The notes below the pieces were generated by a model. The model saw nothing but the letters and a program-made list of their open reading frames with translations. It searched no databases and was not told the DNA's origin. DNA of 40,077 bases from Gammaproteobacteria bacterium (GTDB lineage: Bacteria; Pseudomonadota; Gammaproteobacteria; Steroidobacterales; PWYM01): the NCBI GenBank assembly GCA_007127715.1, contig SKYU01000055.1, forward strand, positions 1 to 40,077. Reading direction: 5' to 3'. This document shows, in pieces, positions 33,964 through 40,077 of this stretch (position 1 is its first letter; the number at the start of each line of letters is the position of its first letter). Position numbers and translations under genes: made by a program.

Positions 33964-34005
33964 GATGACCGTCGGCGCCAGGAGGTGGGGTGAACTTTCG
34001 CGCGG

Positions 34006-34011
34006 ATTGTA
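34006..34011 (-). promoter_or_regulatory. Candidate -10 box of glnS
   Basis: Minus-strand TACAAT lies 42 bases upstream of the glnS ATG, between glnS and the stop of the nitronate monooxygenase-like gene. No convincing -35 is present at 17 bases (CCGTGC). The leader it would produce is about 35 bases long. Confidence 0.3.
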
Positions 34012-34018
34012 CTGGATG

Positions 34019-35023
34019 TCAGCCCGCCGCACGGACCGGGACGCCGGCTTGCAGGCGGGCCGCCCACTGCCGACAGGCCGCATCGTACTCGGCGACGAGC
34101 GCCGCCACGCTCTCGGCGACAGGACTCACCCGGTCGATCCCGCCGATCCCCTGACCCGCGCTCCAGATGTCTCGCCAGGCCTTCCTGTCTTTCAGCCCCT
34201 CGCCAGCGTCCGCAAAGTTCATGGCTTCCTTGCCCGCGCCAGGCAGCGCAGCCGGATCGAGGCCGGCCGCAATGATGCTCGGCCCAAGGTAGTTGCCCGG
34301 CACGCCGGTGAAGGTCGAGGTATAGACGATATCGGCGGCGGCATGCTCGACCAGCATCTGCTTGTACGCCGCTGCGGCGTTCGCCTCCTCGGTGGCGATG
34401 AACCGGGTGCCGATATAGGCAAGATCCGCCCCCATGACCTGCGCCGCCAGCACCTGCTCGCCATGGGTGATTGCGCCGGCGAGCAGCACCAGACCATCGT
34501 ACTCGGCGCGGACTTCCTGGAGCAGCGCGAAGGGACTGAGCGCACCCGCATGCCCGCCGGCGCCCGCGCAGACGAGAATCAGGCCGTCCACCCCGGCCGC
34601 GATGGCCTTGCGGGCGTGGCGCAGGGTCGTGACATCATGAATCACCAGGCCACCGTACCCGTGCACGGCCTCCACCACTTCCGAGGGCTCACGCAGACTG
34701 GTGATCACCACCGGGACGCGGTAGCGGACGCAGGCCTCGAGATCCTGCGCCAGACGGTTGTTGGTGTGGTGCACGATGAGGTTGACCGCATAGGGGGCGA
34801 CGGTCGCCTCGGGATACCGGTCCCGGTACCCGGCCAGCTCGGCTTCCAGGGTCTCCAGCCACTGCGGAAAGGCCTCCGCGGGTCGCGCATTCAGCGACGG
34901 GAAGGCCCCGACGATGCCGGCCTTGCACTGCTCCGCGACCATCCGCGGATTCGACACGATGAACATGGGCGCGGCCACCACGGGCACCCGCAGGCTGGCC
35001 TTGAGGTCTTCGACGGTGGGCAT
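34019..35023 (-). CDS. Nitronate monooxygenase-like flavoprotein
   Basis: FMN-dependent TIM-barrel enzyme (334 aa) of the nitronate monooxygenase/2-nitropropane dioxygenase family, which oxidises alkyl nitronates such as propionate 3-nitronate. Motifs are VVAAPMFIVSNP near the start, LILVCAGAGGHAGALSPFALL with the catalytic-type histidine, VLLAGAITHGEQVLAAQVMGADLAYIGTRFIATEEA (phosphate-binding region) and a C-terminal GQGIGGI. The ATG at 35023 begins just before the barrel; the 471-aa track ORF adds the intergenic region. Its stop is about 55 bases upstream of glnS. Some relatives act as enoyl reductases, so the substrate is open. Confidence 0.87.
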   Translation of the reverse strand: MPTVEDLKASLRVPVVAAPMFIVSNPRMVAEQCKAGIVGAFPSLNARPAEAFPQWLETLEAELAGYRDRYPEATVAPYAVNLIVHHTNNRLAQDLEACVRYRVPVVITSLREPSEVVEAVHGYGGLVIHDVTTLRHARKAIAAGVDGLILVCAGAGGHAGALSPFALLQEVRAEYDGLVLLAGAITHGEQVLAAQVMGADLAYIGTRFIATEEANAAAAYKQMLVEHAAADIVYTSTFTGVPGNYLGPSIIAAGLDPAALPGAGKEAMNFADAGEGLKDRKAWRDIWSAGQGIGGIDRVSPVAESVAALVAEYDAACRQWAARLQAGVPVRAAG

Positions 35024-35351
35024 GCGAGCGCTCCGGCAGTTGTGGGCGGCCGTTACCCTAGCACGTGCCGCCGGATCACGGAGCACCTTGGTGAATCCAG
35101 GGAAACCGGACCGGCGTAACCGTTGCATCCGGGATACAAAAACGTTCGGCGGGCCCCAAGTCCCGGCTCCAGGTGTTGGGCCGGCGCACCGGCCGCCATT
35201 GACCTGGTCAGACGGGCGTGATTGTATACCGGCGTGCCGGGGGCGTGGGGGACGCCACCGCCAGCGAAAAGCGCCCCGGCTCCAGCCTGGGGACAGGCCA
35301 GCAGACCGCTGGATCGCCAACGAACTCCAAACCACATCTAGAGGACTCGCC
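35024..35351. other. 328-base divergent intergenic region
   Basis: No gene or RNA is recognisable here. It must hold the promoters of the nitronate monooxygenase-like gene and the third TonB receptor. A candidate for the latter is noted separately. The rest has GC-rich short inverted repeats (for example around GGCCGGCGCACCGGCC) with no T-run or aptamer signature that I can identify. Confidence 0.5.
35199..35228 (+). promoter_or_regulatory. Candidate promoter of the third TonB receptor
   Basis: TTGACC (35199-35204) matches five of six -35 bases. The TGTATA/TATACC region at 35223-35230 offers a -10 at 18-20 bases. The leader to the GTG start would be about 120 bases. Confidence 0.4.
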
Positions 35352-37832
35352 GTGAGCAAGACAGTCGCCACACCGCTTCGCACCGCCGTCCGGCGCGCCA
35401 TGTTGCTGTCCGGGGTCGGACTCGTCATGGGCACGCCTGCCTACGCCCAGATCGATGAGATCGTCGTCACGGCACGCCAGCGCGCCGAGCTGCTGCAGGA
35501 CGTCCCGGCCTCCGTGACCGCCTTCACCCAGGCCGACATCACCGACGCCGGCATCGTCCGTCCCGAGGACTTCATCGCCCTGACCCCCGGCGTGACGATG
35601 ATCAACAGCACCGAGGCGGGCGACCTGCAGGTCAACATCCGCGGCATCAACACCTCGCGCGATGCCGAGACCAACTTCGCACTGATCGTCGACGGCATCC
35701 TGCTGACCAACCCGAACGCCTTCAACCAGGAGTTCGCGAACATCACCCAGATCGAAGTCGTCAAGGGCCCGCAGGGTGCGCTCTACGGCCGCAACGCGGC
35801 CGCCGGTGCCATCATCATCACCACCGAGCAGCCCGGCAACGAGCTTCTGGGCAATGTGAAGGTCGGCGTAGGCAACAACAACACCTTCACCGGCAGCGGT
35901 GCCATCAGCGGACCGCTGATCAGCGATACGCTCTACGGCGGATTGAACTTCGCCTACCGCGACTCCGACGGGCACTTCACCAACGCCTTCACCGAGCGCA
36001 AGGAAGTCGACGACTACAACGAGTGGGTGCTTGGCGGCCGCCTGGTCTGGGATGTCAGCGACACCCTCACCCTGGACATGAAGGCGCGCTACAGCGAAAT
36101 CGACTCGGCAGCCATCGGCTTCAACGCCTCGTTTGCGCTGCCCTTTCTGGTGGATGCCTTCGGCAACCCCGACTTCGCACCGGACGTCAACGACCACCGC
36201 TTCGTCTACCAGAACAACATCGTGCCGCAGAACGAGCAGGAAAATCTGAACATCTCGATCAAGGCGGACTGGGATCTCGGCTTCGCCACCCTGACAGGCA
36301 TCGCCGCCTTCAACGATCAGGAACAGTATTTCCTGACCGACGGCACGAGTGCAGCCTTCGGGATCTACTTTGCCGAGCCCACCTGTCTCGCCTCTCTGGC
36401 CGATCGCGCGGCTGACTTCCCGCAGCCCTCGCCGTTTTTCAACTTCGGCAATCCGGACGCCCAGCTTCTGCCGCCCTACTCGGTCACCACCTGCGACGGC
36501 TACCAGTACCAGGTGCGCAACCAGGAAGACCTCTCCTTCGAGCTGCGCCTGACTTCGCCGGGAGATGCCCCGCTGCGCTGGATCGCCGGCGTCAACTATG
36601 TCGACATCGACCGGACGGTGATCGTCGCCCAGGGCGCCGATCTCAACCGCGGGTTCCTGCTCGAGCCCTATGTACCCCCGACCGGTCCCAACCCCACCGA
36701 TCTGCTGTATTTCGACGATTACTCGAACAAGGTCTTCGCGCTGTTCGGCAGCCTGGGGTATGACCTGGCCGACGACGTCGAAATCTCGCTCGCCATGCGC
36801 TACGACCGCGAGCGCCGGCGGGTTCAGAACCGCGTGCCCACCGATGCAGTGGCGCCGTTCATCAACCCGCTGGGCCTGGACGCACCGCCGATCAACCCGG
36901 CCCTGCTGTTCCAGAACATCATCCCGGACCGCTCGCGGACCTTCGGCCAGCTTCAGCCGAGGCTGAGCCTCAGCTGGTCGATCAACGACGAGTGGAGTGT
37001 CTACGGCAGCTATGGCGTGGGCTTCCGCAGCGGCGGCTTCAACTCCCAGGGCGTCGAGGCAACCCTGCAGGTGTTCTACACCGACGCCTTCAACGCGCAG
37101 CTGTTCAATGCGCGCGACGAGTTCGACAAGGAGGTTTCGAAGTCCTTCGAGGCCGGCTTCAAGAGCTCGCTGCTCGACCGGCGGCTGCAGGTCAACGGCG
37201 CGGTGTTCCAGACGCGCGTGGATGACATGCAGTTCTTCAACTTCTTCGCCGGGCCCTTCGGCCTGCTGCGCGTCGTGACCAACATCGACAAGGTCGACCT
37301 CACCGGCGCCGAGGTCGACTTCCGGTACCGGATCACCGACAACTTCACGCTGTATGGCGGCGGCTCGGTCCTCGACAGCGAAATCAAGACCAACCGCAAC
37401 CGCCCCTACACGGTCGGCAACAAGGTCCCGATGGCACCGAGCTACACCTGGAACATCGGCGGACAGTTCAGCGCACCGATCACCCCGGCGCTCGATCTGG
37501 TGGCGCGGGTGGACGTCAATGGCGTCGGCCCGACCTGGTTCGGTGAGGTACAGGATGGGCCTGACCAGGTGGTGCCGACGCTGTTCAGCTTCTTCTCAGG
37601 TGACCCGACGCTGCCGACCGGCGACTTCTCGCGCACCCGGCGCGACTCCTACGAGCTGGTCAACGCACGTCTCGGGGTTCGGGCCGACAACTGGAGCGCG
37701 ACGCTCTGGGCGCGGAACCTGTTCAACAAGGAGTACCTGCAGGAAATCATCCCGGCACCTGAGTTCGGCGGTTCGTTCATCCACGATTCCCCGCGACGCA
37801 GCTTCGGGGTGGAACTGAACTACCTGTTCTGA
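35352..37832 (+). CDS. TonB-dependent receptor (substrate unknown)
   Basis: Outer-membrane receptor (826 aa). The GTG start gives signal peptide AMLLSGVGLVMGTPAYAQ, then IDEIVVTARQRAELLQDVPASVTAF and the plug (VEVVKGPQGALYGRNAAAGAIIITTEQ). The barrel ends NKEYLQEIIPAPEFGGSFIHDSPRRSFGVELNYLF, with the terminal Phe needed for assembly. Two cysteines (EPTCLAS and TTCDGY) flank an extracellular loop of about 40 residues and may be bridged. GAGG lies seven bases before GTG. The 972-aa track ORF extends upstream without support. It stands alone between divergent promoter and strong terminator, so its substrate cannot be guessed from context. Confidence 0.92.
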   Translation: MSKTVATPLRTAVRRAMLLSGVGLVMGTPAYAQIDEIVVTARQRAELLQDVPASVTAFTQADITDAGIVRPEDFIALTPGVTMINSTEAGDLQVNIRGINTSRDAETNFALIVDGILLTNPNAFNQEFANITQIEVVKGPQGALYGRNAAAGAIIITTEQPGNELLGNVKVGVGNNNTFTGSGAISGPLISDTLYGGLNFAYRDSDGHFTNAFTERKEVDDYNEWVLGGRLVWDVSDTLTLDMKARYSEIDSAAIGFNASFALPFLVDAFGNPDFAPDVNDHRFVYQNNIVPQNEQENLNISIKADWDLGFATLTGIAAFNDQEQYFLTDGTSAAFGIYFAEPTCLASLADRAADFPQPSPFFNFGNPDAQLLPPYSVTTCDGYQYQVRNQEDLSFELRLTSPGDAPLRWIAGVNYVDIDRTVIVAQGADLNRGFLLEPYVPPTGPNPTDLLYFDDYSNKVFALFGSLGYDLADDVEISLAMRYDRERRRVQNRVPTDAVAPFINPLGLDAPPINPALLFQNIIPDRSRTFGQLQPRLSLSWSINDEWSVYGSYGVGFRSGGFNSQGVEATLQVFYTDAFNAQLFNARDEFDKEVSKSFEAGFKSSLLDRRLQVNGAVFQTRVDDMQFFNFFAGPFGLLRVVTNIDKVDLTGAEVDFRYRITDNFTLYGGGSVLDSEIKTNRNRPYTVGNKVPMAPSYTWNIGGQFSAPITPALDLVARVDVNGVGPTWFGEVQDGPDQVVPTLFSFFSGDPTLPTGDFSRTRRDSYELVNARLGVRADNWSATLWARNLFNKEYLQEIIPAPEFGGSFIHDSPRRSFGVELNYLF

Positions 37833-37856
37833 CCTGTCGGCCCGGCCGACCACCAG

Positions 37857-37893
37857 ACACCCGGATGTCCGTCGGACATCCGGGTGTTTTTTT
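37857..37893 (+). terminator. Strong Rho-independent terminator of the third TonB receptor
   Basis: A perfect 14-bp stem (ACACCCGGATGTCC / GGACATCCGGGTGT) with a three-base loop is followed by seven T residues, beginning 24 bases after the stop codon. On the other strand no T-run follows, so PAP2 transcription is not clearly served. Confidence 0.95.
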
Positions 37894-37922
37894 GTTCTAC
37901 GCTGTCAGACGATTCTCGCCCG

Positions 37923-38498
37923 TCAGGGTGCAAACGGCGGCTGGATCCAGAGTGCGGACTTCGCGATCAGCGCGCCCAGCAGCGCTCCCACGAACACGTC
38001 GGTCGGATAATGCAGCCCGAGGATGACACGCGAGGCAGCCACCAGCAGCGCAAAAGGCACGAGCACGATCGCCAGCACCGGAAACCATGCGACCGCCAGC
38101 GTCGTGAACAGCACCGCGTGCAGCGTGTGACCGCTCGGAAAACTGTAACGATCAAGCGGTGGGGTCGCGCAGACGATGCCAGCATGGGAGACAAAGGGAC
38201 GCTCGCGGACCAGACGCCGCTTGAGACCCGCATAGACCGCAACGCCAAGCAGCGCGGCCAGCCCCATCTGCAGGGCGGCGACACGTCCGGCGGGTCCCAG
38301 GCCCACTGCGCACGCGGCCATCAGCATATACCAGAACACGCCGTCGCCCAGACGACTGACCACGGCAAACAGGCGACGTACGCCCGGGTGGCGGGCCAGC
38401 GCGTTGATCCGCAGACACAGCTGCTGCTCGAGCGTGTCGCAGACCTCCAACGCGCGAGGCGGGCGGGTTCTCGAACCTGTGATGGCCATGGGCTTCAT
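37923..38498 (-). CDS. PAP2 family phosphatase
   Basis: Integral membrane phosphatase (191 aa) of the type 2 phosphatidic acid phosphatase family. The three catalytic motifs are present and in order: KRRLVRERP, FPSGHTLH and SRVILGLHYPTD, located between and after hydrophobic helices. Members dephosphorylate phosphatidate, phosphatidylglycerophosphate or undecaprenyl diphosphate at the outer face of the inner membrane. The start is ATG 38498, with a second in-frame ATG at 38489 possible. It is divergent from a glycosyltransferase gene, with tandem 11-bp repeats like PhoB sites upstream of it. Confidence 0.9.
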   Translation of the reverse strand: MKPMAITGSRTRPPRALEVCDTLEQQLCLRINALARHPGVRRLFAVVSRLGDGVFWYMLMAACAVGLGPAGRVAALQMGLAALLGVAVYAGLKRRLVRERPFVSHAGIVCATPPLDRYSFPSGHTLHAVLFTTLAVAWFPVLAIVLVPFALLVAASRVILGLHYPTDVFVGALLGALIAKSALWIQPPFAP

Positions 38499-38517
38499 GC
38501 ACTGTAGTGTCGCGGCG

Positions 38518-38561
38518 CGTCAAGACAGCACGATTGCAGTTCGCTGACAGTTGCATGAAAC
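38518..38561 (-). promoter_or_regulatory. Tandem 11-bp repeats resembling PhoB boxes, PAP2 side
   Basis: Minus strand reads GTTTCATGCAA, CTGTCAGCGAA, CTGCAATCGTG, CTGTCTTGACG: four adjacent 11-mers, each with a CTGTCAT-like heptamer and a four-base spacer, which is the layout bound by PhoB. The second unit matches the heptamer at six of seven positions; the others are weaker. A TACAGT -10-like element lies downstream, but the spacing is not ideal. Confidence 0.45.
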
Positions 38562-38595
38562 CTCGCGGTCCGGCACTGACCTCCAGCCACAGGCG

Positions 38596-38628
38596 CGGTC
38601 ACATGGCTGTCACAAGGCTGAAAGACGG
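38596..38628 (+). promoter_or_regulatory. Tandem 11-bp repeats resembling PhoB boxes, glycosyltransferase side
   Basis: Plus strand reads CGGTCACATGG, CTGTCACAAGG, CTGAAAGACGG: three adjacent 11-mers. The first two agree at nine of eleven positions, and the second carries CTGTCAC, six of seven bases of the Pho heptamer. TAACCT at 38632-38637 is a possible -10. No separate -35 is needed in PhoB-activated promoters. Confidence 0.45.
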
Positions 38629-38657
38629 CGGTAACCTCGCGCAGGCTCAATGCGGCC

Positions 38658-39731
38658 ATGCGAATCGCCATCTGTACCGATGCGTGGCAACCCCAGGTCA
38701 ACGGCGTGGTCACCACCCTCGGCCATACCCGCACCCAGCTCGAGGCCTTCGGTCACGAGGTGGCGGTGTTCTCGCCGGGCAGCGGCTTCCGGACGGTGCC
38801 CCTCCCCGGTTACCCGGAGATCCGCCTGCCGCTGAGCCCGGGGGGGCGGATGGCGGACCTGCTGGCGGCCTTCGCCCCGGAGTGCGTACATATCGCCACC
38901 GAGGGCCCCATCGGGTGGGCTGCACGACGCTGGTGCCTGCGCAACGGACAGCCGTTCACCACCTCCTACCACACGCAGTTCCCCGAGTACCTCCGCGCAC
39001 GGCTGCCCGTGCCCGAGCGACTGAGTTATTCGCTGTTGAGACGTTTTCACCGGCCGGCGGTACGCACACTGGTGCCGACCGAGCAGGTGAGACGGAAACT
39101 GGCCGCACAGGGGTTCGAGCGGCTGGTGCTGTGGACGCGGGGCGTGGACACCGGGGTCTTCCATCCGGACCACCCCGCCCCGCCAGCGCTCGAACTGCCC
39201 AGGCCGCTATGGGTTTGCGCCGGCCGGGTGGCCGTCGAGAAAAACCTCGAGGCCTTCCTCTCCCTGGAGCTGCCCGGAAGCAAGATCATCATCGGTGACG
39301 GGCCCGCACGCGCCAGCCTGCAGCAACGCCACCCGGGGGCATATTTCGCCGGTTACCGCTTTGGCGAGGAACTCGCGGCCTGGCTGTCGGCCTGCGACGT
39401 CTTTGTATTCCCCAGCCGGACAGACACTTTCGGCCTGGTGATGCTCGAGGCGATGGCCTGCGGGCTGCCGGTGGCCGCCTACCCCGTCAACGGCCCGATC
39501 GACGTCATCCGCCCGGGGGTGAGCGGGGTGTTGGACGAAGACCTTCGAAAAGCCTGTCTCGCGGCACTGACGCTCGAGCGCCCGGCGGTTCGCAGGGAAG
39601 CCTGTCGCTACAGTTGGGAGGCGGCGGCGCGGCAGTTCGAAGCCGCCCTCGTCCCGGGTGATGCCGCCGATCCGGATGGCGACCCGGCAGACGGATCGCC
39701 CACGCGGACCATCGACCCCGCGCTGCGCTGA
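38658..39731 (+). CDS. GT4-type glycosyltransferase, possibly glycolipid-forming
   Basis: Retaining GT-B glycosyltransferase (357 aa). The N-terminal domain opens with MRIAICTDAWQPQVNGVVTTLGHTRTQLEAFGHEVAVFSPG, and FTTSYHTQFPEYL is the acceptor-side loop. The C-terminal domain has WTRGVDTGVFHP, VCAGRVAVEKNLEAFL and the donor-binding FPSRTDTFGLVMLEAMACGLPVAAYPVNGPIDVI. This pattern is shared by mannosyltransferases such as MgtA and by the glycosyltransferases that make diacylglycerol glycolipids in phosphate-starved bacteria. An acidic tail (DAADPDGDPADG) ends it. Divergence from PAP2 and the repeat arrays favour a lipid role, but donor and acceptor are not proven by sequence. Confidence 0.88.
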   Translation: MRIAICTDAWQPQVNGVVTTLGHTRTQLEAFGHEVAVFSPGSGFRTVPLPGYPEIRLPLSPGGRMADLLAAFAPECVHIATEGPIGWAARRWCLRNGQPFTTSYHTQFPEYLRARLPVPERLSYSLLRRFHRPAVRTLVPTEQVRRKLAAQGFERLVLWTRGVDTGVFHPDHPAPPALELPRPLWVCAGRVAVEKNLEAFLSLELPGSKIIIGDGPARASLQQRHPGAYFAGYRFGEELAAWLSACDVFVFPSRTDTFGLVMLEAMACGLPVAAYPVNGPIDVIRPGVSGVLDEDLRKACLAALTLERPAVRREACRYSWEAAARQFEAALVPGDAADPDGDPADGSPTRTIDPALR

Positions 39732-39997
39732 GACACCCCGGGCGCTGCAGAAAAACAACACTTCCGCGGCCGCCGCGGGGCGGCTGTATACAATGCGCGG
39801 AAAAGTGTGCAGAATCCGCGATGGGGGTTCGGAGGAGAGCGCAAACAGCCGTCGCTCACGGCGCGCTCTTCGGCGGACATCATTGGCGTACGTCGGCTGC
39901 GAGCAACAGCATATCGCCAGCGGCGCGGCCGTGGCGTACTGTCCGCGGCGAGACGCCGCCCAGCCGTTCAGCCTGATCATCCAGAGGGAATGCAGAC
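39732..39997. other. Intergenic region before the last gene
   Basis: The 266 bases hold no convincing gene; the ORFs listed there have poor composition and no start signals. A CCGCGG-CCG-CCGCGG inverted repeat (39764-39778) has no T-run. TATACAAT at 39787-39794 is the best promoter-like element and would leave a leader of about 200 bases before the exported-protein gene. Confidence 0.4.
39787..39794 (+). promoter_or_regulatory. Possible -10 box upstream of the last gene
   Basis: TATACAAT is close to the -10 consensus and stands out in GC-rich surroundings. The matching -35 region is GC-rich and poor. The distance to the next start codon is about 200 bases. Confidence 0.3.
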
Positions 39998-40077
39998 ATG
40001 AAATTCCGTAGTATTACGCCCGTGGCCATGGCCGTGACCCTGGCCCTTGGTGCACCCGCCATCGCCCAGGACGCCCC
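39998..40077 (+). CDS. Exported protein, N-terminus only (partial)
   Basis: The ATG follows GAGGGA at a good distance and opens MKFRSITPVAMAVTLALGAPAIAQDAP, a clear Sec signal peptide with an AIAQ cleavage region. The window ends after 26 codons, so the mature protein is unknown. It could be another TonB receptor or a periplasmic protein. Confidence 0.75.
   Translation, partial: MKFRSITPVAMAVTLALGAPAIAQDA

Noticed and set aside
39764-39778. CCGCGG-CCG-CCGCGG inverted repeat as terminator of the glycosyltransferase gene
   Set aside because: It has a three-base loop and stem, but no T-run follows on either strand.

Overview
The window is about 40 kb of GC-rich bacterial DNA. It is densely packed with genes, and I see no rRNA, tRNA, CRISPR array, insertion sequence or phage gene. 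A glutaminyl-tRNA synthetase of the gammaproteobacterial type, three TonB-dependent receptors, an Omp85 protein, a periplasmic-type PHB depolymerase and Shine-Dalgarno-led genes with many 1-4 nt overlaps point to a Gram-negative, heterotrophic, probably aerobic or facultative gammaproteobacterium of high GC content. I cannot name the genus.

Layout. 1-3842 (+): tail of an unseen gene, a lipoprotein-type PHB depolymerase, hemN, and a transglutaminase-like/TPR lipoprotein. 6244-3868 (-): a beta-hydroxyacid dehydrogenase, a TesB-type acyl-CoA thioesterase and a SnoaL-like protein in one coupled unit. 8076-6298 (-): an SLC13-type transporter with TrkA-C domains. 8190-9734 (+): two tandem DUF1499 membrane proteins. 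10073-9756 (-): a small Mpo1-like protein. 10236-12643 (+): a class V aminotransferase overlapping an Omp85 protein by one base. 15110-12747 and 16037-15288 (-): a TonB receptor with its own terminator and a family 2 glycosyltransferase. 23603-16084 (-): acoABC-like genes (TPP-dependent E1 and lipoyl E2), moaB, then a TPP riboswitch controlling a TonB receptor, a PnuT-type permease and a thiamine-kinase-like gene. 25186-23741 (-): amidase. 25216-27558 (+): an MFS exporter with a C-terminal monooxygenase-like domain and a MobA/MocA-like nucleotidyltransferase. 28834-27577 (-): moaC-moaD-moaE. 28942-32244 (+): a pair of acyl-CoA dehydrogenases resembling the PimC/PimD heteromer, and a SAM hydroxide adenosyltransferase. 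33963-32272 and 35023-34019 (-): glnS and a nitronate monooxygenase-like gene. 35352-37832 (+): a third TonB receptor with a strong terminator. 38498-37923 (-) and 38658-39731 (+): a divergent PAP2 phosphatase and GT4-type glycosyltransferase, with tandem 11-bp PhoB-box-like repeats on both sides of the shared intergenic region. 39998-end (+): start of an exported protein.

How the genes fit together. The most coherent module is salvage of thiamine across both membranes (outer-membrane receptor, inner-membrane permease, trapping kinase). It is switched by a TPP aptamer and a putative Shine-Dalgarno-sequestering hairpin, and it lies directly downstream of a TPP-dependent dehydrogenase. The moaB, moaCDE and mocA-like genes form a dispersed molybdenum-cofactor set. 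The acyl-CoA dehydrogenase pair, the thioesterase, the hydroxyacid dehydrogenase and the PHB depolymerase suggest growth on acyl and dicarboxylic carbon and on stored polyester. The PAP2/glycosyltransferase pair may replace phospholipids with glycolipids under phosphate starvation; that is an inference from the repeat pattern. All family assignments come from reading motifs by eye; no database search was run.
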